Shown here in pieces: positions 1 to 8,781 of a stretch of DNA of 44,198 bases. The notes under the pieces were generated by a model, which saw only the letters and a list, made by a program, of their open reading frames with translations, ran no database searches and was not told the origin of the DNA. The first letter of the stretch is position 1. Each line of letters starts with the position of its first letter. The translations under genes were made by a program, and so were the position numbers. The stretch is from Acidobacteriota bacterium (lineage in GTDB: Bacteria > Acidobacteriota > Blastocatellia > RBC074), in assembly GCA_016789605.1 (NCBI GenBank), contig JAEUQO010000311.1, positions 1 through 44,198 on the forward strand, given 5' to 3'.

Positions 1-1
1 C

Positions 2-1207
2 GCCAAACAGCCGGAACGCGCCAAAGAAGTGGCTGAGTTGCGAGCCAAACGCGCACAATTGGTAGATGCGGCGATGAAACCGGAAACCCTGGCCGAGCGA
101 AATCGCCTCGCCGCCGAATTGGCCGACATTACGAAAGAGCTTGCGGGCTTTCCCAAACCCGAAGTCGTCTTTGCCGGAACGGTGCATTACGGCCCAGCGC
201 CTTTCACCGGAACCGGCGCAAACGGCGGAAAGCCGCGTCCGATTTATGTCCTGGCGCGCGGACAAGTGACGACACCGGGCCGCGAAGTGGCTGCGGGCGC
301 GCTTTCGATGTTGTCGTTTCAACCGGCGCGCTTTGCCATCGCCAAAGATGCGCCTGAAGGCGAACGCCGCGCCGCACTCGCGCACTGGATCACCGATCCG
401 AACAATCCGCTGACCTGGCGCAGCATTGTCAATCGCGTCTGGCAATATCATTTCGGCCCGGGATTGGTGACCACGCCGAATGATTTTGGCCGCAACGGCG
501 CGAAACCTTCGCACCCGGAATTGCTGGATTGGCTTGCCAGCGAATTTCGCGACACGGGCGGTTCGCTCAAAAAGCTGCACAAGCTGATTGTGCTGAGCGC
601 GACCTATCGGCAAGCTTCAAATGGCAATGCCAAAGCCGAACAGATGGATGCTGGCAACGCGCTGCTCTGGCGGCAAAACCGCCGCAAGCTGGAAGCTGAA
701 GCCGTGCGCGATGCGGTGCTGGCCGTGACAGGCAAACTCGATCTGACGATGGGCGGCCCCGGCTGGCAGGATTTCGTCATCGAACATCCCGAACATTCGC
801 CGCATTACGAATATGGCCTGGCCGATCCTGACGACAGACGAACGTGGCGACGTTCGATTTATCGCTTCATCGTGCGTTCGCAAACACAGCCGTGGATGAC
901 GGCGCTGGATTGCGCTGATCCTTCGATGCGCGTGGACAAACGCAACGAAAGCCTGTCACCGTTACAGGCCCTGGCCTTGCTCAACAATGGGTTTATGATT
1001 TCACAGGCGCGCCAATTTGCTGACCGTTTACAGCAGGAACGCCCCAACAACCTGGCCGAACAAATTGAGCGCGCTCATTGGTTGGCCTTTGGGCGCGCGC
1101 CGAATGCCGCCGAACGTGAAAAGTTCGTGACGTTCGCCCAACGTTACGGACTGCCCAATTTCTGCCGTGCGCTGCTAAACCTGAACGAATTCAGCTTTGC
1201 GGATTAA
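2..1207 (+). CDS. DUF1553 (PSD1) domain protein, C-terminal part, truncated by the window edge
   Basis: The frame is open from base 2, so the gene begins outside the window; 401 residues are visible. The DUF1553 (PSD1) domain is clear: a stretch reading ALAHWITDPNNPL, then IVNRVWQYHFG, then TPNDFGRNGAKPSHPELLDW, and near the end SPLQALALLNN. In full-length relatives this domain follows a planctomycete cytochrome domain and DUF1549, as in the intact protein at 14258-16732. The biochemical role of the family is unknown; it is usually exported and paired with a DUF1501 protein, here probably the one at 5313-6806. The nitrilase-family gene follows after 30 bases, so the two are likely co-transcribed. 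An internal GTG at 29 is not taken as the start because homology-like sequence continues upstream. Family call is confident; function is not. Confidence 0.9.
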   Translation, partial: AKQPERAKEVAELRAKRAQLVDAAMKPETLAERNRLAAELADITKELAGFPKPEVVFAGTVHYGPAPFTGTGANGGKPRPIYVLARGQVTTPGREVAAGALSMLSFQPARFAIAKDAPEGERRAALAHWITDPNNPLTWRSIVNRVWQYHFGPGLVTTPNDFGRNGAKPSHPELLDWLASEFRDTGGSLKKLHKLIVLSATYRQASNGNAKAEQMDAGNALLWRQNRRKLEAEAVRDAVLAVTGKLDLTMGGPGWQDFVIEHPEHSPHYEYGLADPDDRRTWRRSIYRFIVRSQTQPWMTALDCADPSMRVDKRNESLSPLQALALLNNGFMISQARQFADRLQQERPNNLAEQIERAHWLAFGRAPNAAEREKFVTFAQRYGLPNFCRALLNLNEFSFAD

Positions 1208-1237
1208 CCAAAAAGACTCTTGCCCAACCTACATTTC

Positions 1238-2074
1238 ATGTCGCAACCAAATACTTTTATCGTCGCGGGTGTGCAATGCGACCCACAGATTGGACACCCA
1301 CTGCAAAACCTGGAAATGATTGCCGACTGGGCTGCGCAGGCGCACAATGCCGGCGCGTCGCTGGTGATCTTTCCTGAATGCGCCGTGTCAGGCTATTGCT
1401 TCGATTCCCACGAAGAAGGTCTGGCCATTGCCGAACTGATTCCCGGCCCCTCAACCAATTCGCTGGCGGCGATTGCGCGCAAACTCGGCATCCATTTGAT
1501 TGCCGGAATGCTCGAACGCGACGGCGACCAGCTTTACAACGTTGCCGCTATTGTCGGGCCTGAGGGCTTGCTCGGGCATTACCGCAAAATTCATTTGCCG
1601 TTTCTGGGCGTAGACCGTTTCACAACGAACGGGCAAGATGGCTTTCAGGTTTATGACACCGGATTGGCGCACGTTGGCGTGAATATCTGCTATGACTGTT
1701 CGTTTCCCGAAAGTGCGCGTGTGTTGATGCTGGGCGGCGCGGATTTGATCGCCTTGCCGACCAATTGGCCCGAAAGCGGCGGGTGCGCCATTCCTGATTT
1801 CGTCGTGCCGACTCGCGCGTTAGAAAACAAGGTCTATTACGCCGCCGTCAACCGTGTGGGCACCGAACGCGGCGTCAAATTCATTGGCCGCTCTGCCATC
1901 GTTGATCCATTCGGCAAACCGCTGGCGACAGCAGACGACAAAGAGCAACTGCTGCTGGCCGAAATCACCCCTGCGCTGGCACGCGAAAAACGCATTGTGC
2001 GCGTTCCCGGCGAACACGAAATCCACAGGCTCAACGACCGTCAGCCGGAACAATACAAACCACTCGCTCGCTAA
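1238..2074 (+). CDS. Carbon-nitrogen hydrolase (nitrilase superfamily amidase)
   Basis: A 278-residue protein with the complete nitrilase-superfamily triad: Glu47 in [10 protein letters not shown], Lys117 in HYRKIHLPF and Cys151 in [12 protein letters not shown]. This family hydrolyses C-N bonds in amides, carbamoyl groups or nitriles; the substrate cannot be read from the sequence. There is no signal peptide, so it is probably cytoplasmic, unlike its neighbours. The ATG at 1238 gives the usual family N-terminus ([14 protein letters not shown]); a TTG 18 bases upstream is possible but less likely. It lies 30 bases after the DUF1553 gene and 13 bases before the LamG gene, in an apparent operon. 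Confidence 0.93.
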   Translation: MSQPNTFIVAGVQCDPQIGHPLQNLEMIADWAAQAHNAGASLVIFPECAVSGYCFDSHEEGLAIAELIPGPSTNSLAAIARKLGIHLIAGMLERDGDQLYNVAAIVGPEGLLGHYRKIHLPFLGVDRFTTNGQDGFQVYDTGLAHVGVNICYDCSFPESARVLMLGGADLIALPTNWPESGGCAIPDFVVPTRALENKVYYAAVNRVGTERGVKFIGRSAIVDPFGKPLATADDKEQLLLAEITPALAREKRIVRVPGEHEIHRLNDRQPEQYKPLAR

Positions 2075-2087
2075 CAAGAATCTGACC

Positions 2088-3077
2088 ATGAAACGATCCC
2101 TCCTTGTCATCGGCTTGCTTCTAGGTATGTGGCAGTTGACTTCGTTGGCGGTTCCGCTGGCTGATGCGCTGTCACCGGGTGCTAAAGTTGTCCTGAAAAC
2201 GCCGGGTCTGGTGGCGTTTTGGACGTTTGGCGAACCCGCCGGGCAACCACGTTTGTCTGTCGGCGCCAAACAAAAACACGCGCTGCAAGAAGTCAGCGGA
2301 CCGATTGCGCGCGTCCAGGGCGGGCCGTTTTCCGGTTATGCGGCAGAGCTGAACGGCACACAATATTTCCGCATTCCCTATGCCGAAACCGGCGATTTGA
2401 ATATCAGCGGCCCTCATGCCCAGGTCAGCATGTTTGCCGCCGTGCGCATCATTGACCTGAAACAAAGCCGCACCATCGCGGGCATGTGGAGCGAAGGCAA
2501 AGGCGCCAACGACGACACCGGCACACGACAATACGCACTGTTGATGAACATGCCGACCTACGGCGGCCCGTTGCAGTTGACGCCGCACATTTCCAGCGAA
2601 GGCGGCGTCACGCGCCGCGCCGACGGCAGCGCCTTTCCCTGGTGCGCCGATTACGCCGCATCTGTTTCCAAAGTCCCCGAAGAAGAATGGTGCACGCTGG
2701 GTTTCACCTATGACGGCAAATACATTCGCGCCTATGTCAACGGCGTGCTGGAAGCCCGCCCGCTTGATCCCGTCAAAGACAAACGCACGGATCGGTATTT
2801 CACCAGCGAAGGCCCCAGTGGCAAAGATCGCGGCATGAATCCGTACTACCACGGACGCGGCATTTTCCGTTACGACGCGAAATTGCATGCCACGACCAAA
2901 CCCGGCGGCGGCTCAGATTTCACGGTTGGCGCGCGCTACGCCGTGGGTTCGATGTTGCGCGAGGCAACCAAGGGAAAGTTTGGCGGCCTGGCGGTATTCA
3001 ATCGCGCCCTGACCGACGCTGAAATGAAACGGCTGCACGACGCGGCCAACATCCCGGCGTTGAATCAAACCAGATAA
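2088..3077 (+). CDS. Secreted LamG-like (concanavalin A-fold) domain protein
   Basis: 329 residues from the ATG at 2088. The first 26 or so residues ([20 protein letters not shown] and on to ADA) form a signal peptide, so the protein is exported. The body matches the LamG/Laminin_G_3 pattern often found next to DUF1553 and sulfatase genes: [13 protein letters not shown] near the start, [21 protein letters not shown] in the middle (a typical jelly-roll strand pair), and [19 protein letters not shown] at the end. Such domains bind sugars or act as accessory modules; no catalytic residues can be assigned. A longer open frame reaches back into the nitrilase-family gene, but the signal peptide fixes the start. 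It sits between the amidohydrolase and a sulfatase, which suggests a part in handling a sulfated polymer. Confidence 0.85.
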   Translation: MKRSLLVIGLLLGMWQLTSLAVPLADALSPGAKVVLKTPGLVAFWTFGEPAGQPRLSVGAKQKHALQEVSGPIARVQGGPFSGYAAELNGTQYFRIPYAETGDLNISGPHAQVSMFAAVRIIDLKQSRTIAGMWSEGKGANDDTGTRQYALLMNMPTYGGPLQLTPHISSEGGVTRRADGSAFPWCADYAASVSKVPEEEWCTLGFTYDGKYIRAYVNGVLEARPLDPVKDKRTDRYFTSEGPSGKDRGMNPYYHGRGIFRYDAKLHATTKPGGGSDFTVGARYAVGSMLREATKGKFGGLAVFNRALTDAEMKRLHDAANIPALNQTR

Positions 3078-3120
3078 GCATCCGGTGTTTCCACAATCCA
3101 TCACAATTCACAACCCAGTT

Positions 3121-4671
3121 ATGAAGCAAACCTCCTTTCGCGTGTTCCTCTTGACGCTGATGATCTCGCTCAGCGTGAATGTCGTCCCCGTCGCCGCCCA
3201 GCCGCGTAGTTTGCGGTTGCCGCGCATTCCCAAAACGAAGCCGCGTAACATCATCTTCTTGCTGACAGACGATCACCGTTACGACGCGCTCGGATTTCTG
3301 AAAGGGCAATCGTTTATCGAAACGCCCAATCTCGACACGCTGGCGCGCAACGGTGTGTATCTGAAAAACGCGTTTGTCACGACGGCGCTGTGTTCGCCGT
3401 CGCGGGCTTCGATCCTGACAGGCCTGTACGCTCATCAGCATCGCGTGGTGGACAATAACAACCCGGTGCCTGATGACCTGATTTTCTTTCCGCAATATTT
3501 GCAGCAAGCCGGTTACGAAACCGCCATGATCGGCAAATGGCACATGGGTGGCGAAAAAGACGATCCGCAGCGCGGCTTTAATCACTGGGTCAGTTTCAAA
3601 GGACAAGGCACGTATCTGCCCAACCCCAACGGGTTCAATGTAGACGGCAAAAAGGTCCCGCAAAAAGGCTACATCACCGACGAACTGACCGATTACGCGA
3701 TCAACTGGCTGAGCAGCCGCAAAGGCGACAAGCCGTTCATGCTGTATCTGTCACACAAAGGCGTACACGCCGATTTCGTGCCCGCCGCCCGTCACAAAGA
3801 CCGGTACAAAAACAAAACTTTTGTCGAACCGCAGACGCAAAATCCGGCCAATGTGAAAGACGCGCCCGCCTGGGTACGCAATCAGCGCAACAGTTGGCAC
3901 GGCGTGGATTTCCCTTATCACAGCGATTTGAACATCGCCGAATACTACAAACAGTATGCGGAAACCTTGCTGGGCGTGGATGACAGCGTCGGGCGCGTAA
4001 TGGCCTGGCTGAAAGAAAAAGGCCTGCTCGAATCAACGCTGGTGATTTACATGGGCGATAACGGCTTTGCCTTTGGCGAACACGGCTTGATTGACAAGCG
4101 CACGGCGTACGAAGAATCCATGCGCGTGCCGATGCTGATGCAATGCCCGGAACTGTTCAAAGCCGGAACCACCGTCGAACAGGTTGTCGCCAACATTGAC
4201 ATCGCGCCAACGCTGCTGGAAGCCGCCGGATTGCAAGCGCCGAAGCATCTGGCCGGCAAAAGCTTCATTTTGCTGGCGCAGGGCAAGGCTGTGCCGTGGC
4301 GCGATTCGCTGTTGTATGAATATTACTGGGAACGCAATTTCCCGCAGACGCCGACCGTGCACGCGTTGCGCGGCAGCCGGTACAAGTACATTCACTTTCA
4401 CGGCATCTGGGATACGGATGAGTTGTACGATTTGCAGGCCGACCCGCTGGAAACCACCAATCTGATTTTTAGCGAGGCACACCAAGACACCGTCAAACAG
4501 ATGAATCAGCAATTGTTCGACACGCTCAAAACGAGTGCGGGCATGTACATCCCACTGTACCCGGATCGCGGAGGTTCCAACCGCCTGCGCCGCAAAGGCG
4601 GTTCAGGAACGGCTGACTTTCCGCCGCAGTTCATCCGCGACAAAGGCGTCACCAACCCGCAACATAGATAA
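3121..4671 (+). CDS. Secreted type I sulfatase
   Basis: 516 residues with a signal peptide (MKQTSFRVFLLTLMISLSVN, cleaved near VAAQ). The formylglycine motif C-S-P-S-R is at residues 91-95, with Cys91 the residue converted by a formylglycine-generating enzyme. Metal ligands are visible as Asp50-Asp51 in IFLLTDDHRYD and Asp-Asn in YMGDNGFAFGEHG (about residues 311-322). The tail, RYKYIHFHGIWDTDELYDL, is the usual C-terminal part of polysaccharide sulfatases. It should remove sulfate esters from a carbohydrate in the periplasm or outside the cell. The GTG 36 bases upstream would put extra residues before the signal peptide, so ATG 3121 is preferred. No formylglycine-generating enzyme is encoded in this window. 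Confidence 0.95.
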   Translation: MKQTSFRVFLLTLMISLSVNVVPVAAQPRSLRLPRIPKTKPRNIIFLLTDDHRYDALGFLKGQSFIETPNLDTLARNGVYLKNAFVTTALCSPSRASILTGLYAHQHRVVDNNNPVPDDLIFFPQYLQQAGYETAMIGKWHMGGEKDDPQRGFNHWVSFKGQGTYLPNPNGFNVDGKKVPQKGYITDELTDYAINWLSSRKGDKPFMLYLSHKGVHADFVPAARHKDRYKNKTFVEPQTQNPANVKDAPAWVRNQRNSWHGVDFPYHSDLNIAEYYKQYAETLLGVDDSVGRVMAWLKEKGLLESTLVIYMGDNGFAFGEHGLIDKRTAYEESMRVPMLMQCPELFKAGTTVEQVVANIDIAPTLLEAAGLQAPKHLAGKSFILLAQGKAVPWRDSLLYEYYWERNFPQTPTVHALRGSRYKYIHFHGIWDTDELYDLQADPLETTNLIFSEAHQDTVKQMNQQLFDTLKTSAGMYIPLYPDRGGSNRLRRKGGSGTADFPPQFIRDKGVTNPQHR

Positions 4672-4836
4672 CGATGACGTTCGTCTTTATTCAGCGAAGG
4701 AAGAGATTCTTTATTGAAGAACTCTGTCGTCTTGCGGCTGTGACAATCCACAAAGCGTCATAACCGGTAACGCGGCTGAAACGACACCGAGGCTAGTCTG
4801 CTTCCGTACAAACCGAAACATAGGAGGCATATTTTC

Positions 4837-5217
4837 ATGCAAGATGTAACTCGTTTCGCTGGCATCCTGCGTTGGGGAGCACGACTTCTCAGCGGGATAA
4901 TCATCGCGTTCTGGGGCTTTTTCCTGCTTGCGCATCTGTTCGGCAGCGCAGGCAGTCCTTCCCGTCCGCTGGTTTCGGCGGACTATTTGATGTTGGGAGC
5001 GCTGCTCATTTCCCTGACGGGCTTGCTGCTGGCCTGGAAGTGGGAAGCCGCCGGAGCACTCATAACCCTGATCGCCTTCGGCATCATCGCAGCAGTGAAT
5101 TGGCGTGTCGTGATCTTTCCCGGCACCTTGATTCCAATTACGGCGATTCTTTTTCTGATCGCCTGGCAACTCGGCAAGAATTCGCCCACGCGCAATGCGG
5201 CGCTGGGCAACGGCTGA
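4837..5217 (+). CDS. Small four-helix membrane protein of unknown function
   Basis: 126 residues with four predicted membrane spans, around LLSGIIIAFWGFFLLAHLFG, YLMLGALLISLTGLLLAWKW, GALITLIAFGIIAAVNW and LIPITAILFLIAWQLG. A strong ribosome-binding site, AGGAGG, ends about 9 bases before the ATG. The sequence resembles small uncharacterised membrane proteins (I believe the DUF7670 group, from memory). It has no catalytic or binding motif. It lies 165 bases after the sulfatase and about 95 bases before the DUF1501 gene, and it may be transcribed on its own. Confidence 0.75.
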   Translation: MQDVTRFAGILRWGARLLSGIIIAFWGFFLLAHLFGSAGSPSRPLVSADYLMLGALLISLTGLLLAWKWEAAGALITLIAFGIIAAVNWRVVIFPGTLIPITAILFLIAWQLGKNSPTRNAALGNG

Positions 5218-5241
5218 TCCAATAAGAGTAGAAGTAAAATC

Positions 5242-5286
5242 CGCTCGCTTGACGACGCTTCGGCGTCTTTCATCGTCAAGCGAGCG
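5242..5286. repeat. Perfect 14-bp inverted repeat enclosing a TTCG-tetraloop hairpin
   Basis: CGCTCGCTTGACGA (5242-5255) is matched exactly by its reverse complement at 5273-5286. Inside lies GACGC-TTCG-GCGTC (5254-5267), a stem closed by the very stable C(UUCG)G loop. The inner stem shares two bases with the outer arm, so the two helices compete. It sits between the small membrane protein and the DUF1501 gene, ending 17 bases before the DUF1501 Shine-Dalgarno. There is no following T-run, so a standard terminator is unlikely. Confidence 0.7.
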
Positions 5287-5312
5287 AATGCATTGAAACG
5301 ACAGGAGACCAT

Positions 5313-6806
5313 GTGAGCAAGCCTTCTCACTTTCCCTTCCGCACAGCGCCGACACTAACAACGCGACGCGAATTTCTGTGGCAAGCTGGCGGCGGACTGG
5401 GCGGTTTGGCTTTGGCGGCGATGTTGGCCAAAGACGATGTGCTGGCCCAAAGCAGTCAACTCGCCAAATTGCACCATCCGGCCAAAGCCAAACGCGTCGT
5501 GCATTTCTTTATGGCAGGCGCGGCCAGTCATATTGACCTGTTCGATTACAAACCGGAGTTGATCAAACGCCACGGACAGCCGAGCGATTTTGGCGAACAC
5601 GTCGAAGCTTTTCAGGATGGGCTTGGGCCCTGGTTGCGGCCAATGTGGGAATTCAAGCCCTATGGCAAAAGCGGCAAGATGCTGGCGGAGCCGGTTGCGG
5701 CGCTCGGCTCGGTCGTGGATGACCTCGCCTTTGTTCACAATCTGGTCAGCAAATCCGGCGTGCACAGCACCGCCACGTTATTACAAGCGACCGGCTTTTT
5801 GCTGCCGGGGTTTCCCGGCGCAGGTTGCTGGGTCAGTTATGGGCTGGGTTCGCTGAATGACAACCTGCCGACATTTGTCGTCATGCCCGATCATCGCGGA
5901 CTGGCTTCTAACGGCGTCAAAAACTGGGACGCAGCGTTTTTGCCCGCGCAACACAGCGGCACGGTGATTTATCCCGGCACGGATGCGCCGGTTGCCGACC
6001 TCTTCCCGCACAAATCCGCCAGCTATATCACACCCGAAAGCGAAGCCGCGACACAGGCGTTGCTGGCCGACATCAACCGTACGCACGCCGCTTCGCACGA
6101 AGGCGATCAACGCCTGGAAGGCCGCATTCGCAGTTACGAACTCGCCGCCAAGATGCAACTGGCCGCGCCCGAAGCCTTGAACCTGAAGGCAGAGCCGGAA
6201 CACGTGTTGAAGCTGTACGGACTGGATCGCGGCCCGCGTGAATGGCCGAAGGAAATCAACGACGACGAAGAGACGTTTTACTTCGCGCAAAAATGTCTGG
6301 CTGCGCGGCGCTTGCTCGAACGCGGTGTGCGCTTCATTCAAATCTGGAGCGGCAACGACAACGGCTTTCCGCGGCGCAATTGGGATTCGCACGAAGACAT
6401 CAAACGCGACCACGGCCCATTGGCCACGGGCATGGCGCGCGGTTGTGCCGCCTTCATACAGGATTTGAAACAACGCGGTTTGCTGGAAGACACCATCATT
6501 CTATGGACGACCGAATTTGGCCGCATGCCTTCCAGCCAGGCGGGCAAAGGTCGCGATCATAATCCGTATTGTTTTACCAACTGGATGTGCGGAGGCGGGA
6601 TCAAAGGCGGCGTGACGTATGGCGAAAGCGACGAATTTGGCTACAAGCCGCTGGATCGCAAAAACCCGACCGAAGTCTATGACATTCACGCCACGATGCT
6701 GCACCTGCTGGGCATTGATCACCAGCGGCTGAGCTTCTATCACAACGGCATTCAGCGACGCCTGACCGACGTTCACGGTCACGTCATAAAACCGTTGTTG
6801 GCCTGA
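5313..6806 (+). CDS. DUF1501 family protein, Tat-exported
   Basis: 497 residues. The N-terminus carries a twin-arginine signal (TTRREFLWQAGGGLGGLALA, RR at 18-19), so the folded protein should cross the membrane by Tat. Typical DUF1501 segments follow: KAKRVVHFFMAGAASHIDLF, HNLVSKSGVHS, TTEFGRMPSSQAGKGRDHNP and the tail NGIQRRLTDVHGHVIKPLLA. The fold is alkaline phosphatase/sulfatase-like, but the family's activity is not established. GTG at 5313 is the start: the ATG at 5311 runs straight into TGA, and AGGAG lies five bases before the GTG. The family nearly always pairs with DUF1549/DUF1553 proteins; the partner here is probably the partial gene at 2-1207. Its 3' end is duplicated at 8214-8276. 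Confidence 0.93.
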   Translation: MSKPSHFPFRTAPTLTTRREFLWQAGGGLGGLALAAMLAKDDVLAQSSQLAKLHHPAKAKRVVHFFMAGAASHIDLFDYKPELIKRHGQPSDFGEHVEAFQDGLGPWLRPMWEFKPYGKSGKMLAEPVAALGSVVDDLAFVHNLVSKSGVHSTATLLQATGFLLPGFPGAGCWVSYGLGSLNDNLPTFVVMPDHRGLASNGVKNWDAAFLPAQHSGTVIYPGTDAPVADLFPHKSASYITPESEAATQALLADINRTHAASHEGDQRLEGRIRSYELAAKMQLAAPEALNLKAEPEHVLKLYGLDRGPREWPKEINDDEETFYFAQKCLAARRLLERGVRFIQIWSGNDNGFPRRNWDSHEDIKRDHGPLATGMARGCAAFIQDLKQRGLLEDTIILWTTEFGRMPSSQAGKGRDHNPYCFTNWMCGGGIKGGVTYGESDEFGYKPLDRKNPTEVYDIHATMLHLLGIDHQRLSFYHNGIQRRLTDVHGHVIKPLLA

Positions 6807-6963
6807 GCCATTCTTGCCGAAATGGATATAAGTGGATATTCGCGCTCGAAATGGATGAGTAGTCTGTTGTAAAGGCTCTCTCTGCCGAATAGGCTGGAAT
6901 TCCTGATGGCGCAGCATTACAGCAGGATTTTCAGATGACGTACCCCAATGACGCAAAGGCAAA

Positions 6964-7460
6964 TCACCGTTTCGATAAGACTGCCAACAACTCTTCCAAG
7001 TTGACAATCGTCGCCTTAAATCCTTCTACAAACCCCATTTCAATCATTTTTTCCATCCGTTCTAGTGATTCGTTGTAAATAGAAATTCTCACCGTGGTTA
7101 TGCCATTTTGCTCACTGAAAGTGTAATCCCAATCAGAACCCGGCAATTGAGGATTTCCATCTTGATCGGCAAAAGCGTTAAACAATTTGAAATTAGTTTT
7201 TGGGCTGATGGACATATATTTCTGAATTGCCCACATTTCTTGTCCGTCCGGGCTGACCATTGCATAAAACCTTCGCCCGCCAACCTTGAAATCCATAAAT
7301 TTTGTTTTTGATGTAAATGGTTTAGGTGCCACCCATTGGTCAAGATACTCTGCTTTGGTAAAAGCATCCCAGACCAACGAAAGGTCTGCATCAAATTCTC
7401 TGGTTATAACTGCCGTTTTTGTTGCTTTATCTACGGTAAAATCAAAGAGTAGATTACTTT

Positions 7461-7464
<4 letters not shown>
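6964..7464 (-). CDS. SRPBCC (AHSA1-like) domain protein
   Basis: 166 residues of the START/Bet v 1-like SRPBCC fold, in the AHSA1 group. Diagnostic segments are [44 protein letters not shown] and the final helix [20 protein letters not shown]. Such proteins bind small hydrophobic ligands; the ligand is unknown. Its ATG overlaps the stop of the upstream ArsR gene by four bases, so the two are translationally coupled. ArsR-SRPBCC pairs are common, and the repressor is presumed to control the pair. The sequence style resembles Bacteroidota proteins, and the DNA is plainly AT-richer than the surrounding genes, which points to horizontal transfer. Confidence 0.9.
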
Positions 7465-7799
<335 letters not shown>

Positions 7800-7800
7800 A

Positions 7801-7865
7801 TGTAACCACCTAGTTTCAAATACCATACTCGAAACCAAATGGTTACACAAGTCAAAAAATGACTT
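7801..7865 (-). promoter_or_regulatory. Probable promoter and paired operators of the ArsR-SRPBCC operon
   Basis: Two imperfect palindromes with an AACCA-N2-TGGTT core lie directly before the ArsR start: AACCA-CC-TAGTT (7804-7815) and AACCA-AA-TGGTT (7833-7844), centres 29 bases apart. Viewed together, TGTAACCA (7801-7808) and TGGTTACA (7840-7847) are exact reverse complements. A TTGACT that could serve as a -35 box on the minus strand is at 7850-7855, inside another inverted repeat (AAGTCA-N5-TGACTT, 7849-7865). No convincing -10 was found at ideal spacing. Binding by the ArsR protein is inferred. Confidence 0.55.
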
Positions 7866-8213
7866 TGAAGATTAATTGCTTTGGGTTGAATTGGGGGTTA
7901 TTGCGTATCGGGCAAGCTGACGAATTGGTAGGGAGCTTTCAGGAAAATCGAGCGCACCAGAATAGCCGTTATGCTGAACTCACCGAAGTATAATCTTGCA
8001 AACGCCCTTTGTTTTCGCACTGTTCAAACAGCACAAGCGGACAAAAAATTACTGAAGGGTTGAACTGCCAAACTTGACGGTTGTGACTGAACGCCAAGCG
8101 TTGCCATCGTTCAAGAGCGTTTGTGCATTAAGCACGTGGCCAGAAATCGAACTGCCTTTCGTCGTCGTTCGGAATGCGTCTGCCGTTTTTTGCCGCTGTA
8201 TTGCAATTTGCCG
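7866..8213. other. Intergenic stretch with no supported gene
   Basis: About 350 bases between the ArsR control region and the DUF1501 remnant. No promoter, RNA gene or complete gene is supported. A minus-strand frame ending at 8049 reads plausibly as protein for about 45 codons (GSSISGHVLNAQTLLNDGNA), which could be the decayed tail of another gene. It lacks a start that makes sense and runs into the remnant, so it is not called. Confidence 0.4.
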
Positions 8214-8276
8214 AACGGCATCCAGCGACGTTTGACCGACGTTCACGGTCACGTGATCAAACCGCTGTTGGCCTGA
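8214..8276 (+). pseudogene. Second copy of the DUF1501 gene's last 20 codons plus stop
   Basis: Bases 8214-8276 align without gaps to 6744-6806, the 3' end of the DUF1501 gene, with 57 of 63 identical. Translated in the same frame, both copies give exactly the same 20 residues (NGIQRRLTDVHGHVIKPLLA) and the same TGA stop; all six differences are silent. Similarity stops upstream of 8214 and after the stop codon. This is a gene fragment, not an expressed gene. Confidence 0.85.
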
Positions 8277-8294
8277 AACGGCAACCACGCACCA

Positions 8295-8771
8295 TCAGGG
8301 AAACGAAAACTCCAACCACTCGCCGCCGTGCAGCTGGCCCCAACGCCCCACCAATGAACGGTGCTCGGCAATCGCTTGTGTGCAAAATTCCGGCGTCAGA
8401 TATTCCGGTTCAGCCATTCCCATCATCGCCAGATATTCGCGGATGCGTTCGCAAGCCGCCTGTAAGTCGGCTTCAGATTTGGCCAAGCTCTGCAATGCGC
8501 TGACAATCGTTTCCGTCGTCTGAATTTCTTCCGGAAAGGTCGCCGCCGATTCCCGAATGGCTTTGGGCGTTAACGCAGACAAATCCCTGCCCGCTTGCAC
8601 CATGCCAAAAAACGACTCCTGCAACCCGGCGGCGCGTTCGACCACCAGATGCATCAGGTCGTGTTTGAAATAGCCGCGAAATTCCAAACTCGCCACCGTC
8701 GTGGAATCGTCTTCCCTGACGCATTCCAACCGGTAGCGTTCCGGCGTTTCTTTGATAAAGCGAACTCTCAT
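8295..8771 (-). CDS. Conserved-looking hypothetical protein
   Basis: 158 residues, not recognised. It begins MRVRFIKETPERYRLECVRE and has an HDLMH motif (HDLMHLVVE, about residue 37) that could bind a metal, then a mainly helical middle and the tail GRWGQLHGGEWLEFSFP. There is no signal peptide or membrane span, so it is probably cytoplasmic. It starts 10 bases after the stop of the Gfo/Idh/MocA gene and is likely co-transcribed with it. Codon use resembles the neighbouring chromosomal genes, which supports it being real. Confidence 0.7.
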   Translation of the reverse strand: MRVRFIKETPERYRLECVREDDSTTVASLEFRGYFKHDLMHLVVERAAGLQESFFGMVQAGRDLSALTPKAIRESAATFPEEIQTTETIVSALQSLAKSEADLQAACERIREYLAMMGMAEPEYLTPEFCTQAIAEHRSLVGRWGQLHGGEWLEFSFP

Positions 8772-8781
8772 GACTTCTGCT

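Noticed and set aside
4702..4725. Hairpin after the sulfatase gene (AGAG-a-TTCTT with AAGAA-CTCT) as a terminator
   Set aside because: The stem is short, interrupted and AT-rich, and no T-run follows.
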